Source: Nitrosomonas halophila
GTDB lineage: Bacteria; Pseudomonadota; Gammaproteobacteria; Burkholderiales; Nitrosomonadaceae
DNA length: 64,000 nucleotides
Reading direction: 5' to 3'
Assembly: GCF_900107165.1 (NCBI RefSeq)
Contig: NZ_FNOY01000006.1
Coordinates: forward strand, 28,458-92,457
How positions within the stretch are numbered: position 1 is the first letter of the stretch; each line of letters begins with the position of its first letter. Below the pieces are notes generated by a model. That model ran no database searches. It worked only from the letters and a program-made list of their open reading frames with translations, and was not told where the DNA came from. Positions 19,200-28,446 of this stretch are shown piece by piece. The translations under genes were made by a program, and so were the position numbers.

Positions 19200-21182
19200 A
19201 TGACAACTCGCGAAGGCAGTCTGGACGCCCCCAAACGACAGCCCCTTGACTGGAAAAACCCGCAATTCCATAATGAAAACGCCCTGTACGATGAAATGTA
19301 CCGAGTGTTCGATATCTGTCATGGCTGTCGCCGGTGCGTCAACCTGTGCACAGCCTTTCCGAGCCTGTTCGATCTGGTAGACGAAAGCGCCAGCGGGGAA
19401 CTGGACAGCGTTGCCAAACAGGATTTCTGGCAAGTCGTCGACCGCTGCTATTTGTGCGACATGTGCTTCATGACCAAATGTCCCTACGTGCCGCCCCATC
19501 CCTGGAATATCGATTTTCCGCACTTGATGCTGCGCGCCAAGGCGGTCAAGTACAAACAGCAAGGCGCCCGCTTCCGCGATAAACTGCTATCCAGCACCGA
19601 CGCCATGGGAAAACTGGCCACGATTCCCGTCGTAGTGCAGACCACCAACGCCATCACCCAGACACCGGCCACACGCAAACTATTCAGCAAAGCGCTCGGT
19701 ATTCATCCGAACAGAAAATTACCGTCCTATGCCGCCCAGACCTTCCGCGCCCACGCACAAGCCAACGATAGCTTTGCCGTCCGGGACGGCGCGCATACAC
19801 CGGGCAAAGTTGCAATTTTCGCCACCTGCTACATCAATTACAACGAGCCTGGAATCGGCCATGATCTGCTGCGCGTCCTGGCGCACAATGAAATTCCTGC
19901 CCGCCTAGTCGAAAAAGAGGCCTGTTGTGGCATGCCCAAGCTGGAGCTCGGTGATCTGGAAAGTGTGGAAGCTCTCAAAAACCGGAATATTCCCCATCTG
20001 GCAAAACTCGCTCGGGAAGGCTATGCCATCCTGTCGGCAGTCCCTTCCTGCACACTCATGTACAAGCAGGAACTGCCGCTATTGTTTCCCGATGACGAAG
20101 CCGTACAGGCCGTTGCCGCAGCCACTTTTGACCCGTTTGAGTACCTCATGCTCCGCCATCGCGATGGCTTGCTCAGAACCGATTTCAAGCACTCGTTGGG
20201 CAAAGTGTCCTACCACATCCCCTGCCACTTGCGGGTACAGAACCTTGGCAAAAAAACCCGCGATTTGCTGCAGATGATTCCCGACACACAAATCACTGTC
20301 GTCGAGCGCTGCTCGGGCCATGACGGGACATGGGGCGTCAAACAGGAGCACTTCGAGGATTCAATGAAAATCGGCCGCCCTGTTTTCAGACAAATGGCGG
20401 ACGCGGCACCCGATTACATCAGTTCCGACTGCGCGATCGCCGGACGGCATATCCACCAGGGCATCGGCGATGATCCACTGCAGACCCTGCATCCCCTAAC
20501 ATTGCTGCGCATGGCCTATGGAGATGACCCGGCCGGATTACCGGCAACGTCTCCAGAGAGCGAGACACCCTTCATTCCAGGAGACAAACCGATGACCAAA
20601 TTATCACGCGACAGCCTCATGACGCTGGAAGCCTATGCCAAAGCCAGGGACGCGTTCCGCTCCGAGGTCATGGCACATAAAAAACACCGCTGCGTGCACC
20701 TCGGCGAGCATGTGACCCTTCTGTTCGAAGATGAACTGACTATCCGCTATCAGATCCAGGAAATGCTGCGGGCTGAAAAGATTTTCGATGAGGAAGGCAT
20801 CCTGCAGGAGCTCGAAGTTTACAATCCGCTCATTCCCGATGGCCATAACTGGAAAGCCACCATGCTGATCGAATATGCCGACCCAGCTGAACGGGCGGAG
20901 CGGCTGGCGCAAATGATCGGCATCGAAGACAAAATATGGCTCAAAATAGCCGGACATGATCCTGTCCATGCCATTGCCGATGAAGATCTGGAACGCGAGA
21001 ATCAGGAAAAAACATCCGCCGTCCATTTCCTTCGTTTCGAATTGACCCCGGCCATGATCCAGGCGCTCCATCAGGGCGCAGCCTTGAGCATCGGAGTCGA
21101 TCATCCCGCCTATCAGGCGACCATAGCGGCTGTCGAAGAAAACATACGCACAGCACTCGCCAAAGATCTGGTCAGTAGATGA
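19200..21182 (+). CDS. GlpC-like iron-sulphur (heterodisulfide reductase-type) protein fused to DUF3501
   Basis: Residues 1 to about 460 have two 4Fe-4S clusters (CHGCRRCVNLC near residue 40, CYLCDMCFMTKCP near residue 83) and two CCG-type domains (EKEACCGMPKLE near residue 241; the second is less regular). They resemble GlpC and HdrD/GlcF subunits that move electrons from dehydrogenases. Residues 465-660 are a DUF3501 domain, usually a separate gene. The junction keeps a ribosome-binding site (AGGAGA at 20579-20584) and an in-frame ATG at 20592, so a free DUF3501 protein could also be made. It follows rubrerythrin by 231 bp and overlaps the next gene by 4 bp. The partner dehydrogenase and substrate are unknown. 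Confidence 0.85.
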   Translation: MTTREGSLDAPKRQPLDWKNPQFHNENALYDEMYRVFDICHGCRRCVNLCTAFPSLFDLVDESASGELDSVAKQDFWQVVDRCYLCDMCFMTKCPYVPPHPWNIDFPHLMLRAKAVKYKQQGARFRDKLLSSTDAMGKLATIPVVVQTTNAITQTPATRKLFSKALGIHPNRKLPSYAAQTFRAHAQANDSFAVRDGAHTPGKVAIFATCYINYNEPGIGHDLLRVLAHNEIPARLVEKEACCGMPKLELGDLESVEALKNRNIPHLAKLAREGYAILSAVPSCTLMYKQELPLLFPDDEAVQAVAAATFDPFEYLMLRHRDGLLRTDFKHSLGKVSYHIPCHLRVQNLGKKTRDLLQMIPDTQITVVERCSGHDGTWGVKQEHFEDSMKIGRPVFRQMADAAPDYISSDCAIAGRHIHQGIGDDPLQTLHPLTLLRMAYGDDPAGLPATSPESETPFIPGDKPMTKLSRDSLMTLEAYAKARDAFRSEVMAHKKHRCVHLGEHVTLLFEDELTIRYQIQEMLRAEKIFDEEGILQELEVYNPLIPDGHNWKATMLIEYADPAERAERLAQMIGIEDKIWLKIAGHDPVHAIADEDLERENQEKTSAVHFLRFELTPAMIQALHQGAALSIGVDHPAYQATIAAVEENIRTALAKDLVSR

Positions 21183-21694
21183 AAACTGCCTGCCGCTTGT
21201 CTCTGTGCCTATTCTTGACTGCTTGCGCGAGCAGCGGCGAATTCATCGACACGCTCGATCACAATCGGGAATGGGGCGCGATTCAACCGCTCCTTCCGGC
21301 TTACCCGCAATCGGAGAATTTACTCGAATTCGATGCCGGCCCCGCCAGAACTCTGCGCTACTTCATCGACGCCGACTCGATCAGCGTCGATGAGAAACGC
21401 ATCATTCGTTACAGCTTGATCATCCGCTCGGCACAAGGCGCGGAAAATGTTTCGTATGAGGGTCTGCGCTGCGAGACCCGCGAACACAAGCGCTATGCGC
21501 TGGGAAACAGTGACACGCGCGAGTGGGTGCGCGCACGCGCGTCAGCGTGGCAGCCACTGGAACATGTCGCGCAACTCCATGCCCAGAAGGAACTGGCCAA
21601 ATATTATTTCTGTCCGCGCGGACTGGTGGTAGGCTTCGCCAGTGAAGCCATCCGCGCGCTCAAGGCAGGCATTCATCCCAAGCTTGAGCGCTGA
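21179..21694 (+). CDS. CNP1-like family lipoprotein
   Basis: This 171-residue protein has a signal sequence with a lipobox-like LTAC/ASS (Cys about 16), followed by a domain resembling the CNP1-like family of beta- and gammaproteobacteria (DHNREWGAIQ, LRYFIDADSISVDEKRIIRYSLIIRS). That family has no known enzymatic role. It overlaps the preceding fusion gene by 4 bp (ATGA), so the two are co-translated. A MITE-like element begins 25 bp after the stop. Confidence 0.75.
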   Translation: MKTACRLSLCLFLTACASSGEFIDTLDHNREWGAIQPLLPAYPQSENLLEFDAGPARTLRYFIDADSISVDEKRIIRYSLIIRSAQGAENVSYEGLRCETREHKRYALGNSDTREWVRARASAWQPLEHVAQLHAQKELAKYYFCPRGLVVGFASEAIRALKAGIHPKLER

Positions 21695-21719
21695 AGTTAC
21701 CGCAGGAACCAAAGCAATC

Positions 21720-21886
21720 CTAGGAGGCTGCCCGAGAATAGCGATCGTAACGAGGGCGAGGCTGGTTGAGTTGGATTTTTCGATCATTTGAGGCGAATAG
21801 TTGTTCTATTCAACGAAAAGGATCGGAAAATCTGGCCAATCAGGCTCGTCCGCAGTAGATCAGTCTATTCTCGGACAGCCTCTTAG
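21720..21886. mobile_element. 167-bp palindromic MITE-like element, copy C
   Basis: Same family and exact length as copies A, B and D. It sits in the convergent gap between the CNP1-like gene and the slipin gene, where its hairpin could end transcription from both sides. Confidence 0.85.
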
Positions 21887-21960
21887 TAGTTCCCAAAAAA
21901 CCGGGGAATTGCTTTGGCTGGTTTTATGCCGTTATGATAACGAGAGATGAGAACACCGCA

Positions 21961-22776
21961 TCACAAAGAGTTGGTACTACTCGGCTGTTTATTATTGTCA
22001 GGTTGCTTTTCCGTTATTTTCTGTAAAGCAGACAAAAATTCCATCGGCAGCGGAAAAACGATCGTAGAATTTTTCTCACCAGCGATTTCTGTCAGCGTCT
22101 GCAAATAACGAAGTTGTATAGCCTGAGGCTGTTTCGATAACACTTGCGACGCTTCCAGCAAATGCTGGGAGGCCTGCAATTCACCCTGAGCATGGATCAC
22201 CTTGGCGCGACGCTCACGTTCAGCCTCGGCCTGCTTGGCAATTGCCCTGATCATGGTTTCATTAAGATCGACATGCTTGATTTCCACATTGGCCACCTTG
22301 ATTCCCCAGGCATTGGTCTGATCATCCAGAATCGCCTGGATATCATTGTTCAGCTTATCCCGGCTGGCCAGCATTTCATCCAGTTCATGCTGTCCCAATA
22401 CAGATCGCAGCGTCGTCTGCGCCAATTGGCTGGTGGCCATGTTGTAGTCCTCAACCTGAATAATCGCCTTTTGCGCATCCACCACGCGGAAATAGATCAC
22501 TGCATTGACTTTCACCGAGACATTATCCCGGGAGATCACATCCTGGCTGGGCACGTCCATGACAATGGTACGCAAATCGACCCGCACCATCGTCTGGATG
22601 ATCGGGATTATGATGACCAGCCCCGGCCCCTTGACCTTCCAGAACCGTCCGAGCATGAATACCACTCCGCGCTCATATTCCCGCAGCACCTTGAAGGCAC
22701 TGGCCAGAAAAAAAGCAATGAAGACAAGCACCATCGTAATGGCATATAGCATATCCGCATCCATATTGAAATCCAT
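21961..22776 (-). CDS. Slipin / SPFH-domain membrane protein (stomatin-like)
   Basis: This 271-residue protein has one N-terminal membrane segment (about residues 8-28), then the prohibitin-homology domain ([30 protein letters not shown]) and a helical coiled-coil rich in Ala, Glu and Arg ([20 protein letters not shown]). Slipins form oligomeric rings in membrane microdomains. The upstream gene, 2 bp away, encodes an NfeD-type protease. Such protease-stomatin pairs are widespread, and the protease is known in archaeal examples to cut the slipin C-terminus. Confidence 0.93.
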   Translation of the reverse strand: MDFNMDADMLYAITMVLVFIAFFLASAFKVLREYERGVVFMLGRFWKVKGPGLVIIIPIIQTMVRVDLRTIVMDVPSQDVISRDNVSVKVNAVIYFRVVDAQKAIIQVEDYNMATSQLAQTTLRSVLGQHELDEMLASRDKLNNDIQAILDDQTNAWGIKVANVEIKHVDLNETMIRAIAKQAEAERERRAKVIHAQGELQASQHLLEASQVLSKQPQAIQLRYLQTLTEIAGEKNSTIVFPLPMEFLSALQKITEKQPDNNKQPSSTNSL

Positions 22777-22778
22777 GA

Positions 22779-24188
22779 TTAACGCTCCTTAGTATGATCG
22801 GTTAGACAAGGTTTCACTTCCAACATCAAGCCATCAACAGCCGTCACTTTCACTTTTTGCTTGGATGACAGCGGCGTATGCGCCCGCGCCCGCCACAATT
22901 CGCCATGCACCCGAATCCAGCCTTCATGTTCAAAATCTTCCACGACTTCACCCATGCTGTGCAAGAGCTCCTCACTGCCTGAAACCACCGGCCGCTTTCT
23001 GGCTCTGAGCACCATACCGAGCACAAATATAAAGAATCCCGCCGAAAGCAGCGTGAATGTCACAATCAGTGGAATGGAAATGCCGTATCCCGGTATCTCA
23101 GTATCAATCAGCATAATGGAGCCGATGACAAAGGCGACAACCCCCCCGATACCCAAGGCGCCGAAACTCGGTATCAGCGCCTCTGCCAGCATAAAGACGA
23201 TGCCAAGAAAAATCAGCGCAACCCCGGCATAATTGACCGGCAATACCTGGAAAGCGAACAGCGCCAGCAACAAACTGATCGCCCCAATCACACCGGCAAT
23301 AATCGTGCCCGGATTGGCAAACTCCAGAATCAGACCATAGATGCCGATCAGCATCAGGATATAGGCAATATTGGGATCCGTGATGATCGCCAACAGGCGC
23401 GTCCGCCAGTCCTGCTCAATGTGGGCCAGTGTTAACGACTGCGTGGACAGGCTCATCTCCTGCCCCAGCACATTGACCGGGCGGCCATCGATCCTGGCCA
23501 GCAAATCGTCCATATCCTCCGCGACAAGGTCGATCACTTTTTCTTTCAATGCTTCGCTGGCGGTCAAGCTGACGCCCTCGCGCACCGCCAGCTCCGCCCA
23601 ATCGGCATTGCGTCCCCGCATCTCGGCCAGACCACGGATATAGGCCACCGCATCGTTGATGATTTTGTTCGTCATGGCATCCTGGGTGCGGGGCTGTCTC
23701 GTTTGTTCGTCTCCCGGCTTGCCATCCGGCGCATCCGGCAATTGTGGAAATCCACCGATCTTTACCGGCGTGGCCGCGCCCAGATTGGTCGCCGGCGCCA
23801 TGGCAGCAACATGGGTGGCATAGAGAATATAGGTACCCGCGCTGGCCGCGCGGGCCCCGCCCGGCGCCACATAACCGACGACTGGAATCGGCGAGGCAAT
23901 GATCTCCTGAATGATTTCGCGCATCGACACATCCAGACCGCCTGGCGTATTGATGCGGATGATGGCCACTCGCGCCTGTTGCTCCACCGCCTTGGCTAGG
24001 CCGCGTTTGACGTAATCATGCGTCGCCGGGCCAATCGCTCCCTCGACATCCAGCCACACCGCCAGGCCGTTGGCACGGCTGTTGTCCTCCGCATTCACCT
24101 GCCCGAACAGAATACCAGCCCATAGCAAAAGCCCAAGCAACCCGACACATCGCATCATGAAATATTGACTGGATCTGTATGTATGCAT
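22779..24188 (-). CDS. NfeD-family membrane-bound ClpP-class serine protease
   Basis: This is a long-form NfeD protein. It has a signal or anchor segment, then a ClpP-like domain with [15 protein letters not shown] and the nucleophile motif [11 protein letters not shown], and the catalytic Lys region in [14 protein letters not shown]. Four to five membrane segments follow, then a C-terminal OB-fold ([22 protein letters not shown]). I place the start at 24188 (MHTYRSS), 2 bp past the NUDIX stop and with GGGGT as ribosome-binding site. The longer frame to 24242 would overlap the NUDIX gene. A start at 24158 is also possible. It is paired with slipin in one operon. Confidence 0.92.
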   Translation of the reverse strand: MHTYRSSQYFMMRCVGLLGLLLWAGILFGQVNAEDNSRANGLAVWLDVEGAIGPATHDYVKRGLAKAVEQQARVAIIRINTPGGLDVSMREIIQEIIASPIPVVGYVAPGGARAASAGTYILYATHVAAMAPATNLGAATPVKIGGFPQLPDAPDGKPGDEQTRQPRTQDAMTNKIINDAVAYIRGLAEMRGRNADWAELAVREGVSLTASEALKEKVIDLVAEDMDDLLARIDGRPVNVLGQEMSLSTQSLTLAHIEQDWRTRLLAIITDPNIAYILMLIGIYGLILEFANPGTIIAGVIGAISLLLALFAFQVLPVNYAGVALIFLGIVFMLAEALIPSFGALGIGGVVAFVIGSIMLIDTEIPGYGISIPLIVTFTLLSAGFFIFVLGMVLRARKRPVVSGSEELLHSMGEVVEDFEHEGWIRVHGELWRARAHTPLSSKQKVKVTAVDGLMLEVKPCLTDHTKER

Positions 24189-24190
24189 GC

Positions 24191-24823
24191 TTACCCCGAT
24201 AGCCAACGTTGACGAACAATTTCCCGATTCAGCAGCAGCCATTGCAAGGCGATGATGGCGCTGGCCGAACCGATCCGGCCGCTATTCAATAACGCCCGCG
24301 CCTGAGCCAACGCCATGACATGGACCTTGATATCCTCATCTTCCTCGGCCTGGCCATGGATACCACCGATCCCGGTTGTATCCACACGCCCACAAAACAG
24401 CGCAATCCGCTCGGTCGTGCCACCAGGACTGATCAGATAATCGTAAAGCGGAATCAGATCGCTGACATGACAGCCCGCCTCTTCCACCGATTCCCTTGTC
24501 ACAACCTGCTCAGCCGACTCATCCGTGTCGATCATCCCCGCCACGATTTCCAGCAGCCAAGGCCCGCCCGGTGCTGACATAGCACCCGCCCGGAATTGTT
24601 CGATCAGCACCACCCGATCCCTTTCTGGATCATAGGGCAACACTGCGGCGGCATGTCCCCGCTCCAGCAATTCGCGGGTAATCGGACGGCTCCATCCGCC
24701 GTCAAACTTGTGGTGCCGCAAACGATACCGCTCCATGCGGAAAAAGCCCTGAAAACATATGACTTTCTCCAGCACCTCAAATCCCATTTCCGCTTGCGCT
24801 GGCCGCGCTGAATCACGAGACAT
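24191..24823 (-). CDS. nudF: NUDIX hydrolase, ADP-ribose pyrophosphatase type
   Basis: This protein of about 210 residues starts at MSRDSARPAQ. The frame extends to 24964, but that part would be an overlapping out-of-frame copy of the phosphoesterase gene. The NUDIX box follows GX5EX7REUXEEXGU: GMIDTDESAEQ...RESVEEAGC. The sequence LYDYLISPGGTTERIALFCG is typical of ADP-ribose pyrophosphatases of the TrgB/NudF group, which split ADP-ribose to AMP and ribose-5-phosphate. It overlaps the phosphoesterase stop by 11 bp and is followed by nfeD after 2 bp, so four genes form one minus-strand operon. Confidence 0.88.
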   Translation of the reverse strand: MSRDSARPAQAEMGFEVLEKVICFQGFFRMERYRLRHHKFDGGWSRPITRELLERGHAAAVLPYDPERDRVVLIEQFRAGAMSAPGGPWLLEIVAGMIDTDESAEQVVTRESVEEAGCHVSDLIPLYDYLISPGGTTERIALFCGRVDTTGIGGIHGQAEEDEDIKVHVMALAQARALLNSGRIGSASAIIALQWLLLNREIVRQRWLSG

Positions 24824-25553
24824 AACCGGTCTCCAATGCATGCGCCCAATCATAGAAATGGCGTGACTGCGCCAGCTTCGCCATCGATCGATAATCATAA
24901 GGCACCGATACCAGCGCCACGCTCCACTCATTGCGTACACGCTCAAGCAAAGCGTAGTGGGCATCCGGAGAACCGGTCTGGATCACATGCGGATAGGGCG
25001 TCGCATCGTCGAAAGCCGGCAATCCCACGCTGCCCGGATTGACCACAAGCTGGCCGGATGAAACCCGGATCGCGCGCGGCTTATGCGTATGTCCACACAA
25101 AATCAATTTGGCCTGCGTCGCGCCCAGGCGCGCTTCCACTTCCTGGCAGCTGGCCATGCGTGCCCCGGTGGGTTCAACCGTTTCCAGCAAATACTCGAGA
25201 TCGCTGCTGGGCGTGCCGTGACACAACAAAATCCCCGAACGCCATACCAATTTGACAGCTGGCAACGTTTTCAGCCAGGCCAACTCGCTGGCGCCCAATT
25301 GCTCATACGCCACTTCATCCACATCGGTACAAGCTGGTGTCCCATAGGCCAGAATCTGATGATCGTGATTCCCAGCCAGATGCACCCAATCCTGGGCCAT
25401 CAAAAACTGTGCGGTTTCAAGAGGCAGGAGGGGACCGGATAAACAGTCCCCCAGATTGATGACTTGATCCACACCATGACGCTTGCAGTGCGCCATGACC
25501 GCCTCCAGAGCAGGCAGGTTGCCATGAATGTCTGAGACGACTGCAAGGCGCAT
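24813..25553 (-). CDS. Calcineurin-like metallophosphoesterase (YfcE/MJ0936-like)
   Basis: This 246-residue protein shows the complete dinuclear-metal motif series: VSDIHGNLPAL at the N-terminus, NLGDCLSGPL, GNHDH, and the C-terminal CGHTHKP. It belongs to the small cytosolic phosphodiesterase group related to YfcE and DR1281. The substrate cannot be deduced. It is the first gene of the phosphoesterase-NUDIX-nfeD-slipin operon. Confidence 0.9.
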   Translation of the reverse strand: MRLAVVSDIHGNLPALEAVMAHCKRHGVDQVINLGDCLSGPLLPLETAQFLMAQDWVHLAGNHDHQILAYGTPACTDVDEVAYEQLGASELAWLKTLPAVKLVWRSGILLCHGTPSSDLEYLLETVEPTGARMASCQEVEARLGATQAKLILCGHTHKPRAIRVSSGQLVVNPGSVGLPAFDDATPYPHVIQTGSPDAHYALLERVRNEWSVALVSVPYDYRSMAKLAQSRHFYDWAHALETGYVS

Positions 25554-25571
25554 GGTATGAAGAAACTGCAG

Positions 25572-26495
25572 TTAGTGTTTCATATCCGACACTTGCTGAA
25601 TGCCAGCCAACAGCCAGGCAGCACGGGAATCGTCGAGATCCTTCTGCACATGCCAGATTTCGTCAAACGACTCGGCCTGCGCATCCGGTGCGTCCCGCAA
25701 TTGCCCGCTGAAGCGCACACTGGCGATCGCCTGATTGCCTTCGGTTGTCATATCGACCAGGCTGGCTTCCACGAAGACAACTTCGGTTTGTTGCGCAACA
25801 GGCCCTTCCTCCTGGATCTGCTTGTTCAGCTCGGCGAACAATTCAGGGGTCGTATAAGCGCGGATTTCTTCCAGATCGCCTTTGTCATTGGCAGCCTGCA
25901 AGCCGATGAACGAGCGTTTGGCATGCATGAGGAATGCATCCACATCGAAATCCGCCGGCACTTCAAACGTGTCGCCACTGGCCGCACCACTGGCTGCAGC
26001 CGCGCCAATGGGAGAAGAAGAAGAAGAAGCCGGCATTTCCGGCTTGGGCGACAGCACACTGCCCGCCGCACCCCCGGCTCCGGCGCTGGAATACTGCATC
26101 GGTCGCGACGCCTGCCCGCCCGCGGATCTGCGCAGCATGCGGATCACAAAGAATATCCCGGCCGCAAGCGCGATCAACACCAGAATATCCATGAAATTGA
26201 TGCCATCAAATGCGCCACCCATGAACAATGCTGCCAACAGGCCACCAGCGGCCAATCCGGCCAGAGGACCTAACCACTTGCTGCCCCCGGCGGCCGCACC
26301 GGCTGCCCCTGCGGCACCCGTGGCTGACTGGCCAGGCTGCTGCGGTTTGGGAGCCGCCTGCTGTTTGTTGAGATTGAGCGACTCGCGCTGTTTGCCAAAG
26401 CTTTTTCCGCCACCCATGCGTCTGGCCTCGGCATCGAATGCCATCAAACTGAAGGTAAACAAGGTTAGCGTCAAAAGTGTTAGTATTCTCATCAT
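25572..26495 (-). CDS. Tim44-like domain membrane protein
   Basis: This 307-residue protein has a signal peptide (cleaved about residue 24, AEA/RRM), a low-complexity Gln/Pro/Ala/Gly segment, two membrane helices (about residues 75-92 and 100-118), an Ala/Ser-rich linker and a C-terminal Tim44-like domain (about 190-305; FLMHAKRSFIGLQAANDKGDLEEIRAYTTPELFAEL). Proteins of this layout are common in proteobacteria and have no settled function. It lies 18 bp upstream of the phosphoesterase gene and may head the same transcript. Confidence 0.87.
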   Translation of the reverse strand: MMRILTLLTLTLFTFSLMAFDAEARRMGGGKSFGKQRESLNLNKQQAAPKPQQPGQSATGAAGAAGAAAGGSKWLGPLAGLAAGGLLAALFMGGAFDGINFMDILVLIALAAGIFFVIRMLRRSAGGQASRPMQYSSAGAGGAAGSVLSPKPEMPASSSSSPIGAAAASGAASGDTFEVPADFDVDAFLMHAKRSFIGLQAANDKGDLEEIRAYTTPELFAELNKQIQEEGPVAQQTEVVFVEASLVDMTTEGNQAIASVRFSGQLRDAPDAQAESFDEIWHVQKDLDDSRAAWLLAGIQQVSDMKH

Positions 26496-26585
26496 GAATC
26501 TCTCCGTGAGTCAAAAATATATTTCGAATATCGAGTATAGCACCATCCTGAATATCGCTGGACCACACACCAGGAGAATGCACCC

Positions 26586-27452
26586 ATGATCACTAGCATG
26601 ACAGGTTATGCAGCAATCTCCAAGGAAATCCCGCAGGGTTCTCTGGCATTGGAGCTGCGCTCGGTCAATAACCGTTATCTTGATCTCCTGTTCCGGCTGC
26701 CAGATGAATTCCGGCCATTGGAGCCGGACATGCGCGAACTGCTCGGCGCCCGGCTGGCGCGCGGCAAAATCGACTGCCGTCTGACCTTCACCGCCTATCC
26801 CGGCGCCATTCAGCGGCAACGGCTGAACAACGAGCTCCTGCACGAGCTGCGCGACCTGAGCCATGAGATCAAATCGGTCTTTCCCAATGCCGGCGATCTC
26901 ACCCTGTCGGATATCCTGCGCTGGCCCGGCGTACTCGACAGCGACCGCGTTTCCTTCAGCGAACTGCACGCCCCCTGCATGGAATTATTGCAAGCCACAC
27001 TGCATGAACTCATCGCCACTCGCGAACGCGAAGGCGACAAGCTCAAGCTCCTGTTGCTGGAACGCCTGCACCGGCTGCGCCAACTGGTGCTGGACCTGCT
27101 GCCCCGCCTGCCGGCCATGCTGACAGGCTTTCAGGAAAGATTGCTCAACCGGCTGCAAGCTGCCGGCCTTGATGAAAAAGACGAGCGTATCCGCCAAGAG
27201 TTCACATTATTTGCCAATAAAATCGATGTGGATGAAGAATTATCGCGCCTGCAGAGCCATCTGGACGAAGTCGAGCGCACCCTGCAAAAAGGTGGCGTGG
27301 CCGGCAAGCGGCTCGACTTCCTGATGCAGGAACTCAACCGGGAGGCCAACACCCTGGCCTCAAAATCAGTCGACAGCGAAATCACCCAGGCCTCGGTCGA
27401 AATCAAAGTGCTGATCGAACAACTGCGCGAACAGATCCAAAACATTGAATAA
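26586..27452 (+). CDS. yicC: YicC family endoribonuclease
   Basis: This 288-residue protein opens with the signature MITSMTGYA and ends with the conserved C-terminal DUF1732 block (LDFLMQELNREANTLASKSVD). E. coli YicC is a metal-dependent hexameric endoribonuclease linked to small-RNA turnover and stationary-phase survival. The gene is usually followed by gmk in proteobacteria. Here a 9.4-kb restriction island follows instead. The last 20 bp of the gene are repeated at the far end of that island. Confidence 0.95.
   Translation: MITSMTGYAAISKEIPQGSLALELRSVNNRYLDLLFRLPDEFRPLEPDMRELLGARLARGKIDCRLTFTAYPGAIQRQRLNNELLHELRDLSHEIKSVFPNAGDLTLSDILRWPGVLDSDRVSFSELHAPCMELLQATLHELIATREREGDKLKLLLLERLHRLRQLVLDLLPRLPAMLTGFQERLLNRLQAAGLDEKDERIRQEFTLFANKIDVDEELSRLQSHLDEVERTLQKGGVAGKRLDFLMQELNREANTLASKSVDSEITQASVEIKVLIEQLREQIQNIE
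27427..27447 (+). repeat. Left copy of island-flanking direct repeat (attL-like)
   Basis: The 21-bp sequence GCGAACAGATCCAAAACATTG lies inside the 3' end of yicC. A copy with one mismatch is at 36854-36874, on the other side of the restriction-modification genes. Confidence 0.65.
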
Positions 27453-27518
27453 TTATTTATGCCTCGATACAATTTCCAGTAGGATAGAAGCACGGCGCAG
27501 TTCTTTGTCGGTTGGGTA

Positions 27519-27584
27519 GTGCGCAAGCGCATCCTAAGCAGGAGCCGGTGACGATCCAATCGTCGTAGGGTGCGCTTGCGCACC
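27519..27584. repeat. Pair of REP-like palindromes
   Basis: GTGCGCAAGCGCA (27519-27531) and GGGTGCGCTTGCGCACC (27568-27584) are two copies of a short GC-rich palindrome, 36 bp apart. Relatives occur at 36518, 36741 and 44112. They could fold as a paired hairpin. The rest of 27453-27732 holds no gene. Confidence 0.7.
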
Positions 27585-27732
27585 GATCGATACCGCCACT
27601 TACCGCCTGGATAGGGACCGGTCACATCTGTCGCGTTACTGAAAATAATTCACAGGCACATAATTTTTTGCACACCCCAAAACCGCCGCCGCTTGCCATG
27701 TCGGCCCAAAGTCCTGGGCGAGATAAAAACCC

Positions 27733-28446
27733 TCAATAAACCCAGTGGTTGTGCGCCAGCGGCATCCTGTTGAGAAGATTCCTACGCTCCTTCCAATCAG
27801 GCAGGAATTTATCCATATACGCCTTAAAGCGTTCACTGTGCTTGCGTTCCAGCAAGTGAACCAGCTCATGCACCAGTATGTATTCCAAACATTCTGGCGG
27901 CTTCTTGGCCAGCTCCAGGTTCAACCAAATGCGTTTCGCTTCGGTATTGCAGCTTCCCCATTTGGTTTTCATTTTTTTTACGCCCCAACTGGCCGCCTCA
28001 ACGCCCATTTTGCTTTGCCAGTATTCCAGCAGGCTGACTATTCGTGCCTTCAGACCCACGCGACAATACGCCGAAAGCACCAACGCTTTATTCTCAAGCG
28101 AGGTACCGGGATTGACGTACAGGTGGATTTTGCCACGTCCAACCCTGACTTCATGACGTCCAGATCGTTCCACGACATTCAAGCGATACCGCTTGCCCCA
28201 CAGGTAGTGACATTCGCCGCTCACCATCTCCCGGTCAGACTGTCGGGGTTGTTTGGCGAAGTCACTTTGCTGTTTCTTGATCCAGGGTAGACGACTGATC
28301 ACCGCCATGCGGATAGCCGTCTCCGTCATGGACTCAGGCGCCGATACCCGAACGCGACCATCTGGCGGCAGAACGCTGATATGCAAATTCTTGATCGCCT
28401 TGCGATGGAGCTGCATCGTGATTGGACCGATCTCCAGCGTTGCCAT
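27733..28446 (-). CDS. YgjP-like zinc metallopeptidase (SprT/WLM-type, M48 clan)
   Basis: This 237-residue protein has the zinc motif HELVHLLERKH near residue 190 and the family features GxxxxxWGxxKMKTKWGSC and LNLELAKKPPECLEYILVHEL. It matches DUF45/YgjP proteins, which often accompany type I restriction genes. Its start overlaps the hsdR stop by one base (TGATG), so it is translated with hsdR. Its role in the restriction locus is not established. Confidence 0.88.
   Translation of the reverse strand: MATLEIGPITMQLHRKAIKNLHISVLPPDGRVRVSAPESMTETAIRMAVISRLPWIKKQQSDFAKQPRQSDREMVSGECHYLWGKRYRLNVVERSGRHEVRVGRGKIHLYVNPGTSLENKALVLSAYCRVGLKARIVSLLEYWQSKMGVEAASWGVKKMKTKWGSCNTEAKRIWLNLELAKKPPECLEYILVHELVHLLERKHSERFKAYMDKFLPDWKERRNLLNRMPLAHNHWVY

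Noticed and set aside
21930..21942. Palindrome CGTTATGATAACG between copy C and the slipin gene
   Set aside because: Arms of six bases are too short to support an operator or terminator, and there is no T-run.
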